This document shows positions 6,307 to 12,997 of a stretch of DNA of 12,997 nucleotides, one piece after another. Numbering within the stretch: position 1 is the first letter of the stretch; every line of letters starts with the position of its first letter. Source of the DNA: Actinotalea sp. (GTDB taxonomy: Bacteria > Actinomycetota > Actinomycetes > Actinomycetales > Cellulomonadaceae); contig JACIXM010000250.1 in assembly GCA_014360395.1 (NCBI GenBank), positions 1 through 12,997 of the forward strand, read 5' to 3'. Made by a program: the position numbers and the translations under genes. The notes under the pieces are model-generated. The model made no database searches. It was not told the DNA's origin and saw only the letters and a list, made by a program, of their open reading frames with translations.

Positions 6307-9300
6307 GACTTCTCCTCCGCCGCGTCGGCCCCCGCCGCGTCCCCCGGCGCCGCCGCCACGGGGACGGCGCCGTCGACCTTCTGCACGCCCACCCGGGCGA
6401 CGGCCGGGGCGACGTCGTCGGAGGTGACCTCGACCTGGACGGCCAGGGTCTCCCGCGCGATCATCGCCCGGTGGTCCTCGACGGCCGCCCGGTGCTCGGG
6501 GGGGACCGCCAGCGTCAGCCGGATGCGGTCCGAGACCTGCAGGCCCGCCGCCTTGCGCTCGTCCTGGACGACCCGGACGACGTCGCGGGCGTACCCCTCG
6601 GCGCGCAGCGCGTCGTCGAGCGCGATGTCCAGCAGCGCGACGCCGCCGTCGCCCAGCACGCCGGCCACGGTGGTCTGCTCGCCCTCACCGGTGTCCGCGA
6701 CCACGGTGGTCAGCTCGTACTCCGCAGCCTCCAACGGGACGAGGCCCTCCGGCGTCCGGACGACGACGACGCCGTCGGCCTGCTCCCACTCCCCCGCCTT
6801 CGCGGCGCGGATGACACCCTGCACGGCCCGCCCGAGACGCGGCCCCGCCGCCCGGGCGTTGACGGCCAGCCGGGTGGTCACCCCGAGGTCCTGGGGGCCG
6901 ACCTCCGCGACGGAGACGAGGGTGACGTGCTTGACGTTGAGCTCGGTGCGGATGAGGTCCGCGTAGGGCTGGACGCCGTCGGGGTCGGACAGCGCGAGCC
7001 CGAGCTCCCGCAGGGGCTGACGCACCCGCAGGCCGTGCGCCTTGCGCAGGCCCAGCGCCGTCGAGACGATCTCGCGGACCTGCTCCATGGAGCGCACGAG
7101 GTCGTGGTCGGCGACCAGCACCCGACCGAGGTCCGTGTCCTGGCCGTCGGGGCCCACGACGGCGGGCCAGTCGGTCAGGTGGACGCTGCGTCCACCGGTC
7201 AGCCCGCGCCAGATCTCCTCGGTGAGCAGCGGCGACAGCGGTGCCATGACGCGCGTGAGCACCTCCAGCGCCGTCCACAGCGTGTCGAAGGCGTCGGCGT
7301 CCTCGGCCCAGAACCGGTCCCGCTGGGTCCGCACGTACCAGTTGGTCAGCATGTCCAGGTGCTCGCGGACGGTCTCGCAGGCCCCGGCGACGTCGTAGGC
7401 GTCGAGCTGCTCCTGCACGCGCACGACGAGGTCCCGCGTCCGCGCGAGCACGTACCGGTCCAGGGCGCCCATCCCGGTCACGCGCTCGGGCGTGAGGGCC
7501 CGCGCGACGTACCCCCGGCCGCCGTCGGCGGCGCCGGCGTAGAGCGTGAAGAAGTAGTAGGTGCTCCACAGCGGCAGGTGCACCTGCCGGACGACGTCGC
7601 GGATGCCCTCCTCGGTGACGACGAGGTTGCCGCCGCGCAGGATCGGGCTGGCCATGAGGAACCAGCGCATGGCGTCCGAGCCGTCGCGGTCGAAGACCTC
7701 GTTGACGTCCGGGTAGTTGCGCAGGCTCTTGCTCATCTTGCGCCCGTCGGAGCCGAGCACGATGCCGTGCGAGACGCACGAGCGGAACGCGGGCCGGTCG
7801 AAGAGCGCCGTCGCCAGCACGTGCAGCGTGTAGAACCAGCCGCGCGTCTGGCCGATGTACTCGACGATGAAGTCGCCCGGGTAGTGGTGCTCGAACCACT
7901 CGGCGTTCTCGAACGGGTAGTGCACCTGCGCGAAGGACATCGAGCCGGAGTCGAACCACACGTCCAGCACGTCGGGGATACGGCGCATCGTGGACGCGCC
8001 CGTCGGGTCGTCCGGGTTCGGCCGCGTCAGCTCGTCGATGAAGGGCCGGTGCAGGTCGGTGACCTCCGCGCCGAAGTCCCGCTCGAGCTCGGCGATCGAG
8101 CCGTAGACGTCGATGCGCGGGTACGCCGGGTCGTCGCTGACCCACACGGGGATCGGCGTGCCCCAGTAGCGGTTGCGCGAGACGGACCAGTCGCGGGCGT
8201 TCTCCAGCCACTTGCCGAACTGGCCGTGCTTGACGTGCTCAGGGGTCCAGGCGATCTGCTCGTTGAGCTCGACCATCCGGTCCTTGAACGCGGTGACCTT
8301 GACGAACCAGCTGGAGACCGCCTTGTAGATGAGCGGGTTCCGGCAGCGCCAGCAGTGCGGGTAGGCGTGCACGTACGAGGCCTGGCGCAGCAGGCGGCCG
8401 TCGGCGCGCAGACGCTGGGTGATCGGCTTGTTCGCCTCGAACACCTGCAGGCCGGCGAAGTCCGGCACGAGCGAGGTGAACCGGCCGCCGTCGTCGACGC
8501 TGAGGATCGTCGGGATGCCGGCGGCCTCGCAGACCTCCTGGTCCGCCTCGCCGTAGGCCGGTGCCTGGTGGACCAGGCCCGTGCCGTCCTCCGTGGTGAC
8601 GTACTCGGCGGTGAGGACCTGGAAGCCGTTCTCCATCCCGGCGTGGTCGGTGAGGTAGTCGAACAGCGGCTCGTAGCGCACGCCGGCGAGCTCGGTGCCG
8701 CTCAGCTCGCGGACGACGGCGGCGTGCGCGTCCTCCGCGCTCGCGTAGCCGAGGTCCTTCGCGTAGCCGGCGAGGAGGTCCTTGGCCAGGAGGAAGTGCT
8801 CGCCGCTCAGGCCCGCCTGGGTGCCCTCGCGCGCCTCCGGCGCGACGGCGTGCGGCACGACGACGTACGTGATGTCCGGGCCGACCGCGAGCGCGGAGTT
8901 CGTCGGCAGGGTCCAGGGCGTGGTCGTCCAGGCGAGCGCGCGGACGCCGGTGAGCCACAGGGCGTCGGCCTTCTCCCCCACGAGCGGGAAGGTCACGGTG
9001 ACGGTCTGGTCCTGCACGTCGGCGTAGACGTCGTCGTCCATGCGCAGCTCGTGGTTGGACAGCGGCGTCTGGTCGCGCCAGCAGTACGGCAGGACCCGGT
9101 AGCCCTCGTAGGCCAGGCCCTTGTCGTAGAGCTGCTTGAACGCCCAGATGACCGACTCCATGAACGGCAGGTCGAGCGTCTTGTAGTCGTTCTCGAAGTC
9201 GACCCACCGGGCCTGGCGGGTGACGTACGCCTGCCACTCGTCGGTGTACCGCAGCACCGAGGTGCGGCACGCGTCGTTGAACGCAGCGATGCCCAGCTCG

Positions 9301-9674
9301 TCGATCTGCGCCTTGTCGGTGATGCCGAGCACCCGCTCGGCCTCGAGCTCGGCGGGCAGACCGTGCGTGTCCCACCCGAAGCGCCGCTCGACCCGCTGCC
9401 CCCGCATCGTCCGGTAGCGCGGGACGACGTCCTTGACGTAGCCGGTCAGCAGGTGGCCGTAGTGGGGCAGGCCGTTGGCGAAGGGCGGCCCGTCGTAGAA
9501 GACGAACTCGTTGCTGCCGTTCTCGCCGGCCAGGCGGTGCTCGACCGACGCCGCGAAGGTGCCGTCGGACTCCCAGTGCGCCAGGACCTCCCGCTCGAGG
9601 GCGGGCAGGTCGGGCGACGCGGGCACGGCGGCGGGCGCGCCGTTCTCGGCGGTCCGGTGCATCGGGTAGGCCAC
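6303..9674 (-). CDS. ileS: Isoleucyl-tRNA synthetase (type 2, eukaryote-like)
   Basis: Class Ia synthetase charging tRNA-Ile, 1,123 residues. The catalytic domain holds the HIGH motif as [11 protein letters not shown] (His71-His74), GWDTHGLP (100-107), DVWFDSGS (571-578) and KMSKS (646-650). The CP1 editing domain, roughly 205-440, includes [15 protein letters not shown] (248-262) and precedes [10 protein letters not shown] (441-450). HYGH, the length above 1,040 and overall similarity to the mycobacterial enzyme mark it as the IleS2 class, which as a class is poorly inhibited by mupirocin. The frame is open to 9698, but the GTG at 9674 is chosen: GGAGGAG lies just upstream, and the segment before it is the T-box sequestration region, so an earlier start would put the ribosome site inside the gene. 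It is the first gene of the ileS-folC unit. Confidence 0.97.
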   Translation of the reverse strand: MAYPMHRTAENGAPAAVPASPDLPALEREVLAHWESDGTFAASVEHRLAGENGSNEFVFYDGPPFANGLPHYGHLLTGYVKDVVPRYRTMRGQRVERRFGWDTHGLPAELEAERVLGITDKAQIDELGIAAFNDACRTSVLRYTDEWQAYVTRQARWVDFENDYKTLDLPFMESVIWAFKQLYDKGLAYEGYRVLPYCWRDQTPLSNHELRMDDDVYADVQDQTVTVTFPLVGEKADALWLTGVRALAWTTTPWTLPTNSALAVGPDITYVVVPHAVAPEAREGTQAGLSGEHFLLAKDLLAGYAKDLGYASAEDAHAAVVRELSGTELAGVRYEPLFDYLTDHAGMENGFQVLTAEYVTTEDGTGLVHQAPAYGEADQEVCEAAGIPTILSVDDGGRFTSLVPDFAGLQVFEANKPITQRLRADGRLLRQASYVHAYPHCWRCRNPLIYKAVSSWFVKVTAFKDRMVELNEQIAWTPEHVKHGQFGKWLENARDWSVSRNRYWGTPIPVWVSDDPAYPRIDVYGSIAELERDFGAEVTDLHRPFIDELTRPNPDDPTGASTMRRIPDVLDVWFDSGSMSFAQVHYPFENAEWFEHHYPGDFIVEYIGQTRGWFYTLHVLATALFDRPAFRSCVSHGIVLGSDGRKMSKSLRNYPDVNEVFDRDGSDAMRWFLMASPILRGGNLVVTEEGIRDVVRQVHLPLWSTYYFFTLYAGAADGGRGYVARALTPERVTGMGALDRYVLARTRDLVVRVQEQLDAYDVAGACETVREHLDMLTNWYVRTQRDRFWAEDADAFDTLWTALEVLTRVMAPLSPLLTEEIWRGLTGGRSVHLTDWPAVVGPDGQDTDLGRVLVADHDLVRSMEQVREIVSTALGLRKAHGLRVRQPLRELGLALSDPDGVQPYADLIRTELNVKHVTLVSVAEVGPQDLGVTTRLAVNARAAGPRLGRAVQGVIRAAKAGEWEQADGVVVVRTPEGLVPLEAAEYELTTVVADTGEGEQTTVAGVLGDGGVALLDIALDDALRAEGYARDVVRVVQDERKAAGLQVSDRIRLTLAVPPEHRAAVEDHRAMIARETLAVQVEVTSDDVAPAVARVGVQKVDGAVPVAAAPGDAAGADAAEEKS

Positions 9675-9678
9675 GGGG

Positions 9679-9940
9679 CTCCTCCACGGGTCCAGCACGG
9701 TGTGCGGTCACTGCTGCCACATCGTGCGAGGACGACATCCCGTCTCCGGGGCACCGCGGTACCACCTCGCTTGCCGCCGACGGCGTCGTCCGGTCCCGCG
9801 CACGAGGTCCGGCCGACGACGGCGGGGCCGCTCGTCGTGGGCTGTGACGGGCCCACCCGTCCGGTTCTACTGGGGCCGACCGACCGGTGCGACCTGTTCT
9901 TCCGGAGGCTCGCCGGTGATGGCCGGGTCGACGCCTGTGA
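9679..9940 (-). promoter_or_regulatory. Translational T-box riboswitch of ileS (ultrashort Stem I, AUC specifier)
   Basis: This is an actinobacterial-type ileS T-box that senses uncharged tRNA-Ile. Stem I is minimal: CCGG arms (9926..9923 and 9916..9913) close a 6-nt loop CCATCA holding the Ile specifier ATC (9920..9918). It is followed by GAGCCTCCGGAAGAAC. A hairpin GACGGG-TGGG-CCCGTC (9861..9846) and a long GC stem lie in the linker. The T-box TGGTACCGCGG (9764..9754) offers TGGT to pair with the tRNA 3' ACCA. The antisequestrator base is GCGAGG (9770..9765) with CCTCGC (9731..9726). The alternative pairing is TCCTC(G)CACG (9732..9723) with CGTGGAGGA (9688..9680), 9 pairs with one bulged G, which buries the ileS ribosome site. 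The two helices share bases, so they exclude each other. No terminator with a T-tract is present, consistent with translational control. Confidence 0.93.
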
Positions 9941-9946
9941 GCGCTG

Positions 9947-9952
9947 ATGCTA
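9947..9952 (-). promoter_or_regulatory. Predicted -10 element of the ileS T-box transcript (TAGCAT)
   Basis: TAGCAT (9952..9947) lies just upstream of the first conserved leader sequence; transcription would start near 9940. No convincing -35 is seen about 17 nt further upstream. Confidence 0.45.
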
Positions 9953-10007
9953 CCCGCGCGCCGGGCCGGGACCGCACCAGGGCCCGTCACGAAGGAGGGA
10001 TCCGGTC

Positions 10008-10038
10008 TTGCGGTTGACGTAACGTCAACCTCTACCGT
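10008..10038 (+). promoter_or_regulatory. MerR-type autoregulated promoter with 19-bp palindromic operator
   Basis: A 19-bp perfect dyad GGTTGACGTAACGTCAACC (10012-10030) has 9-bp arms and a single central base. Around it, a -35-like TTGCGG (10008-10013) and a -10-like TACCGT (10033-10038) are exactly 19 bp apart. MerR-family regulators characteristically bind a dyad inside an over-long 19-20 bp spacer and twist the DNA to activate. The adjacent merR gene begins 26 nt after the -10, so this is most likely its own promoter. Confidence 0.75.
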
Positions 10039-10064
10039 CGTGTCGGGCAGGAAGGGAGTCAGCC

Positions 10065-10850
10065 ATGAGGACGGGCGTGCCGCAGTGGTCGATCCAGGAG
10101 GTCACGCGTCTGACCGGCGTGACCAGCCGCACGTTGCGGCACTACGACGCGGTCGGTTTGCTGGCACCGGCCGCGGTCGGCACCGGAGGGATCCGGTGGT
10201 ACGGCGAGAGCGAGCTCGTCCGGCTCCAGCGGATCCTCGTGCTGCGCGACCTCGGCGTCCCCCTCGCGACGATCCGTCGGGCCGTCGGCGAGCGGGCGCA
10301 CGACGACCCGTCGACCGTCCTGCCCGCGCTCCGCGAGCACCGTGACCAACTGCGACGCGAGGCAGCACGCCTGGCCCGCCAGGTGGCCTCGGTGGAGCGC
10401 ACCATCGCCGCGCTGGAGGAAGGAGGCCCGCTCGTGGCCGAGGAGATGTTCGACGGTTTCGACCACACGCAGCACCGGGAGGAGGTGGAGCAGCGGTGGG
10501 GTGCCGACGCGTACGCCCGCGGTGACGCGTGGTGGCGCGGGCTGACGGAGGCGGAGCTGCGGGACCGGAAGGCTCGCAGCGTGGAGCTCGGACGGGCGTG
10601 GACCCGCGCCGCGGCGGAGGGGCGGGACCCTGCCGGGCCGGAGGCGCAGGAGCTCGCCGCTCGGCACGTCGCCTGGCTGGGCGGCATCCCCGGGACGCCC
10701 GGCCACGGATCGGGTCGCCCACCGGCGGCCTACGTCCTCGGCCTGGCCGACATGTACGTCGCCGACCCGCGGTTCGCCGAGAACTACGGCGGTGCGGACG
10801 GTGCCCGGCTCGTCCGCGACGCGCTGCGGGCGCACGTCGCCACCTGGTGA
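10065..10850 (+). CDS. MerR family transcriptional regulator with TipAS-like effector domain
   Basis: Predicted drug- or metabolite-responsive activator of 261 residues. Residues 8-75 form the MerR winged helix-turn-helix: WSIQEVTRLTGVTSRTLRHYDAVGLL, then GGIRWYGESEL and RDLGVPLATIRRAV. Residues about 85-120 are the dimerising coiled coil (LREHRDQLRREAARL onward). The C-terminal half, about 130-258, resembles the TipAS antibiotic-recognition domain (EEVEQRWGADAYARGDAWW, GLADMYVADPRFAENYGG). The whole protein contains no cysteine, so it cannot capture thiopeptides covalently as S. lividans TipAL does; its ligand is unknown. GGGAG lies 6 nt before the ATG. It has its own MerR-type promoter, is divergent from ileS, and converges with the symporter gene. 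No obvious resistance target gene adjoins it. Confidence 0.93.
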   Translation: MRTGVPQWSIQEVTRLTGVTSRTLRHYDAVGLLAPAAVGTGGIRWYGESELVRLQRILVLRDLGVPLATIRRAVGERAHDDPSTVLPALREHRDQLRREAARLARQVASVERTIAALEEGGPLVAEEMFDGFDHTQHREEVEQRWGADAYARGDAWWRGLTEAELRDRKARSVELGRAWTRAAAEGRDPAGPEAQELAARHVAWLGGIPGTPGHGSGRPPAAYVLGLADMYVADPRFAENYGGADGARLVRDALRAHVATW

Positions 10851-10854
10851 CGAC

Positions 10855-10891
10855 GGGCGGGTCGGGCTCCCCCAGCCGGCCCGACCCGCCC
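10855..10891. terminator. Bidirectional terminator hairpin between merR and the symporter gene
   Basis: A 13-bp perfect stem (10855-10867 with 10879-10891, arms GGGCGGGTCGGGC and GCCCGACCCGCCC) with an 11-nt loop fills the 47-nt gap between two convergent genes. It starts 4 nt after the merR stop and ends 6 nt before the symporter stop. There is no T-tract on either side, but the position and perfect stem support termination in both directions. Confidence 0.75.
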
Positions 10892-10897
10892 ACCGCG

Positions 10898-12568
10898 TCA
10901 GCGGGACGTGGAGGCCGCCAGGCGGATCCCCGCCGGCTCGGCGGCAGGGTCCGCGCCCGTCACCGCGGTCCGGTCCGACGGCTGGTCGGCCGACTCCTGT
11001 CGCCCGTCCGGGAACGCCAGGACCGCGGCGGCGGTGGCCACACCGACGACGCCGAGCAAGCCGGGCCCGGTCAGCCCGAGCGGGTGCAAGGTCGGCCACG
11101 TCACCGCCAGCGCTCCCCCGCCGCCGAACGTGGCGGCCAGGGCTGCGACCGCCGCCCGTCGTCGACCCGGGACCGCGGTGAGTCGGGGGCGGGGCCCCAG
11201 GAGCGTCACCACCACGAGCACCACGAGGTTGACCGTCATGCCCACCCAGACCGGGTGGACGCCGTGGTGGAAGGTCGCGGGCTCCCAGCCACCCAGGTGG
11301 TACCAGAGCAGTCCGCTGCCGAAGCCGGCCGGCAGGGCCGCGAGGACGGCCGCACGGGTGGCGAGGGGCCACAGCAGCGCCGCGACCACCGGAGCCAGCG
11401 TCGCCCCGTTCCGCAGGGTCCAGGCGAGGACGTTCCACCACGCCGACTGCTCGGTGCGCAGGAGGGCGAACGCGACCATGAGGACGGTGAGCCCGATCAG
11501 GGAGACCTTCGTCCACCGCACGACGTCCGCCTCGGTCGCCCCGGGGCGCAGGGCCCGGCCGACGTCGCGACCGAGGCTCGTCGCACCGGAGAACTGGCAC
11601 GGTGCGCCCCACCCGAGGGCGCACGCCCAGATCCCGAGGAAGAACAACCCTGCCAGGGGCGCGGGGACCGCCCCCGCCACGAACTGGGCGACGGCGACGA
11701 GCCCGAGGCGCTCGCCCGGCACGACCAGGGCGGCCGCCACGCCCAAGGCTGTCCCGACCACGGCGAGCGGCAGGACGAGGGCGGCGGCGCCCAGCAACCC
11801 GTTCCGGCCGGAGCGCGCCGAGCGGCAGGCCATCGCCATCTGGAACGTGGCCTGGGCGAGGAGGACGTTGACCACGAACGTGCCGAACCAGGCGAGGACC
11901 AGCGGGAGCCCCACGCCGCCGGTGCCCGGCGGTGGCGCCGTGGCGGCGTCGACGAGGGCGCCCGGGCCCGGCCGGTGCAGCACCGCCGCCACGCCGACCG
12001 CCGCCATGACACCGATGGCCAGCGCGTTGGCCGACTGCGTCAGGAGCAGCGACCGCATGCCGCCCGCCCAGACGTAGGCCAGGAGCAGCAGGGCCGTGAG
12101 CACGACCGCCACGCCGATCGGGAGACCGAGCAGGGCGTGCAGCGCCGAGGCGAACGCGATCGCCGTCGCGACCGACCACATCGGGAAGGTCAGACCGGTG
12201 ATGAGGCCGGACACCCCGCGCGCCGCCCGCCCGTACCGGTCGCCCACCAGCCCGGAGACGGTCACCACGAGGCGCCGGTGCAGGGGGCCGACGAGGACCA
12301 GGGCGATGAGGAGGACCTGGAGGACCACGGCGAGGCTGTACCAGAGGGCCGGGACCCCGGAGCGGTAGGCCAGCTCGCTGATGGCGATGAAGGACGACCC
12401 CCCGAACAGGGCCGTGACGCTCGCCGCCAGCACCCACGCCGGCACGCTCCTGCCTCCGACGAAGTACCCGTCCCGACCCCGCGCGGGTGTCGCGCGCCGC
12501 CCGAGCACGACGAGGAAGGCCGTCCAGACCAGCGCGAGCCCCACCGTCCAGGCGGCGGCGGCGCTCAC
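10898..12568 (-). CDS. Sodium:solute symporter (SSS/SLC5-like) family transporter, substrate unknown
   Basis: Polytopic inner-membrane protein of 556 residues with about 13 hydrophobic segments, fitting the LeuT-fold SSS family that couples solute uptake to sodium. Family landmarks near the N-terminus are GYFVGGRSVPAWVLAASVTALFGGSS (residues 34-59) followed by SELAYRSGVPALWY. Further on, WGAPCQFSGATSLGRD fits the substrate/sodium-site helix region. A His/Trp-rich stretch (WYHLGGWEPATFHHGVHPVW) probably forms an external loop. The last 40 or so residues are polar. The start is the GTG at 12568: it overlaps the stop of the OsmC-like gene as GTGA and has a near-perfect ribosome site, GGAGGTGA, with GGAGG 7 nt before the GTG. 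An in-frame GTG at 12583 would put that site inside the gene. Substrate cannot be read from sequence. Confidence 0.9.
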   Translation of the reverse strand: MSAAAAWTVGLALVWTAFLVVLGRRATPARGRDGYFVGGRSVPAWVLAASVTALFGGSSFIAISELAYRSGVPALWYSLAVVLQVLLIALVLVGPLHRRLVVTVSGLVGDRYGRAARGVSGLITGLTFPMWSVATAIAFASALHALLGLPIGVAVVLTALLLLAYVWAGGMRSLLLTQSANALAIGVMAAVGVAAVLHRPGPGALVDAATAPPPGTGGVGLPLVLAWFGTFVVNVLLAQATFQMAMACRSARSGRNGLLGAAALVLPLAVVGTALGVAAALVVPGERLGLVAVAQFVAGAVPAPLAGLFFLGIWACALGWGAPCQFSGATSLGRDVGRALRPGATEADVVRWTKVSLIGLTVLMVAFALLRTEQSAWWNVLAWTLRNGATLAPVVAALLWPLATRAAVLAALPAGFGSGLLWYHLGGWEPATFHHGVHPVWVGMTVNLVVLVVVTLLGPRPRLTAVPGRRRAAVAALAATFGGGGALAVTWPTLHPLGLTGPGLLGVVGVATAAAVLAFPDGRQESADQPSDRTAVTGADPAAEPAGIRLAASTSR

Positions 12569-12997
12569 GACGTCACCTCCCACGCGACGTCGGCACGCAC
12601 GCCGGCATCACGGACGAGGTTGAGGGCGGGGCAGCGCCGCTCGACCTCGACGGCGGCCTGCGCGAGCTGCTCGACGTCGGGCGTGGTCACCCGGATCGTC
12701 GTCGTCACGTGCTGGAAGTGCGGTCGGACCCCGGGGACGCCCCGGAAGCCGCGGACGTCGATCGACGCCTCGCTCGCGACCTCGGCCGCGTCGAGCCGGA
12801 TGCCGAGCTCGGTCGCGACGGTCTCGACGACGACGACGAGGCAGCCGTCCAGGGCGGCGAGGACGAGCTCCATGGGGGTGGGCGCCGAGTCGTCACCGCC
12901 GACGGCGACGGGTTCACCCGTGGCCACGTCGAAGTGCCGGACCGCCAGCCGCGTGCGCTGGCGGCCCTCCCAGACGCCGCGGGCGCGCAGGTACTTG
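12565..12997 (-). CDS. OsmC-like protein, nearly complete (5' end beyond the right edge)
   Basis: The last 143 residues are visible. OsmC/Ohr-type proteins are small dimeric thiol peroxidases or related redox proteins using two cysteines. Both are here: Cys52 (visible numbering) in GDDSAPTPMELVLAALDGC, the usual helix containing the peroxidatic cysteine, and Cys122 in ERRCPALN, the position of the partner cysteine. The visible length is near the family norm, so few N-terminal residues are missing (it opens KYLRARGVWEGRQRTRLAVRHF). A GTG at 12927 is an internal codon, not a good start, since the preceding beta-strand residues belong to the family fold. Its stop overlaps the symporter start by 4 nt, so the two are translationally coupled. 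Substrate (organic hydroperoxide or other) is not determined. Confidence 0.85.
   Translation of the reverse strand, partial: KYLRARGVWEGRQRTRLAVRHFDVATGEPVAVGGDDSAPTPMELVLAALDGCLVVVVETVATELGIRLDAAEVASEASIDVRGFRGVPGVRPHFQHVTTTIRVTTPDVEQLAQAAVEVERRCPALNLVRDAGVRADVAWEVTS

Noticed and set aside
6471..9947. Very long open frame (over 1,150 codons) on the plus strand opposite ileS
   Set aside because: Arises from GC-rich third positions of ileS; the translation is Arg/Gly/Val/His-rich without family motifs, while the minus strand encodes a full IleS.
9700..10017. Small plus-strand frame with CGHCC near its start, overlapping the T-box leader
   Set aside because: It lies antisense to a conserved structured RNA, has no ribosome site and no recognisable domain.
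12569..12583. Five-codon longer symporter start at 12583
   Set aside because: It would place the excellent GGAGGTGA ribosome site inside the coding region; the GTG at 12568 has correct spacing and a 4-nt overlap with the upstream stop.

Overview
The window is very GC-rich, with nearly every gene on the minus strand and frequent GTG starts. It also carries a translational ileS T-box and leaderless-type promoters. Together with Smc, NDK and FolC sequences close to actinobacterial ones, this points to a high-GC actinobacterium, plausibly a Micrococcales member such as Cellulomonas or a relative (inference; the genus was not tested).

Layout on the minus strand, in transcription order: a MerR-type regulator lies divergently upstream of ileS. 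Then come a T-box leader and ileS, with folC overlapping ileS by 4 nt. A 204-nt regulatory gap follows, holding a 15-bp perfect inverted repeat and a promoter. Next are dhaK, a 179-nt gap with a strong hairpin, then dhaL and dhaM (overlapping), a DUF4233 membrane protein, ndk and the first 404 codons of smc, which runs off the left edge. On the right, an OsmC-like protein (running off the right edge) and a sodium:solute symporter form a second overlapping minus-strand pair. That pair converges on the plus-strand merR gene across a 13-bp terminator hairpin.

Functionally, ileS and folC are housekeeping genes controlled by isoleucyl-tRNA charging. DhaK, DhaL and DhaM form a complete PTS-dependent dihydroxyacetone kinase (DHA-binding subunit, ADP-binding subunit, EIIA-HPr phosphodonor) set into the conserved folC-DUF4233-ndk neighbourhood. 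DUF4233, ndk and smc each have a TANNNT hexamer 6-7 nt before the chosen start codon, the arrangement expected for leaderless transcripts, so each probably has its own promoter. The MerR/TipAS-type regulator has a 19-bp perfect dyad inside a 19-bp promoter spacer, the usual arrangement for MerR autoregulation.

I found no mobile element, CRISPR array, tRNA or rRNA, and no gene cluster that looks like a new multi-gene system. The most interesting material is regulatory: the dha control region, the dhaK-dhaL gap, the ileS T-box switch, the run of leaderless starts and the MerR operator.
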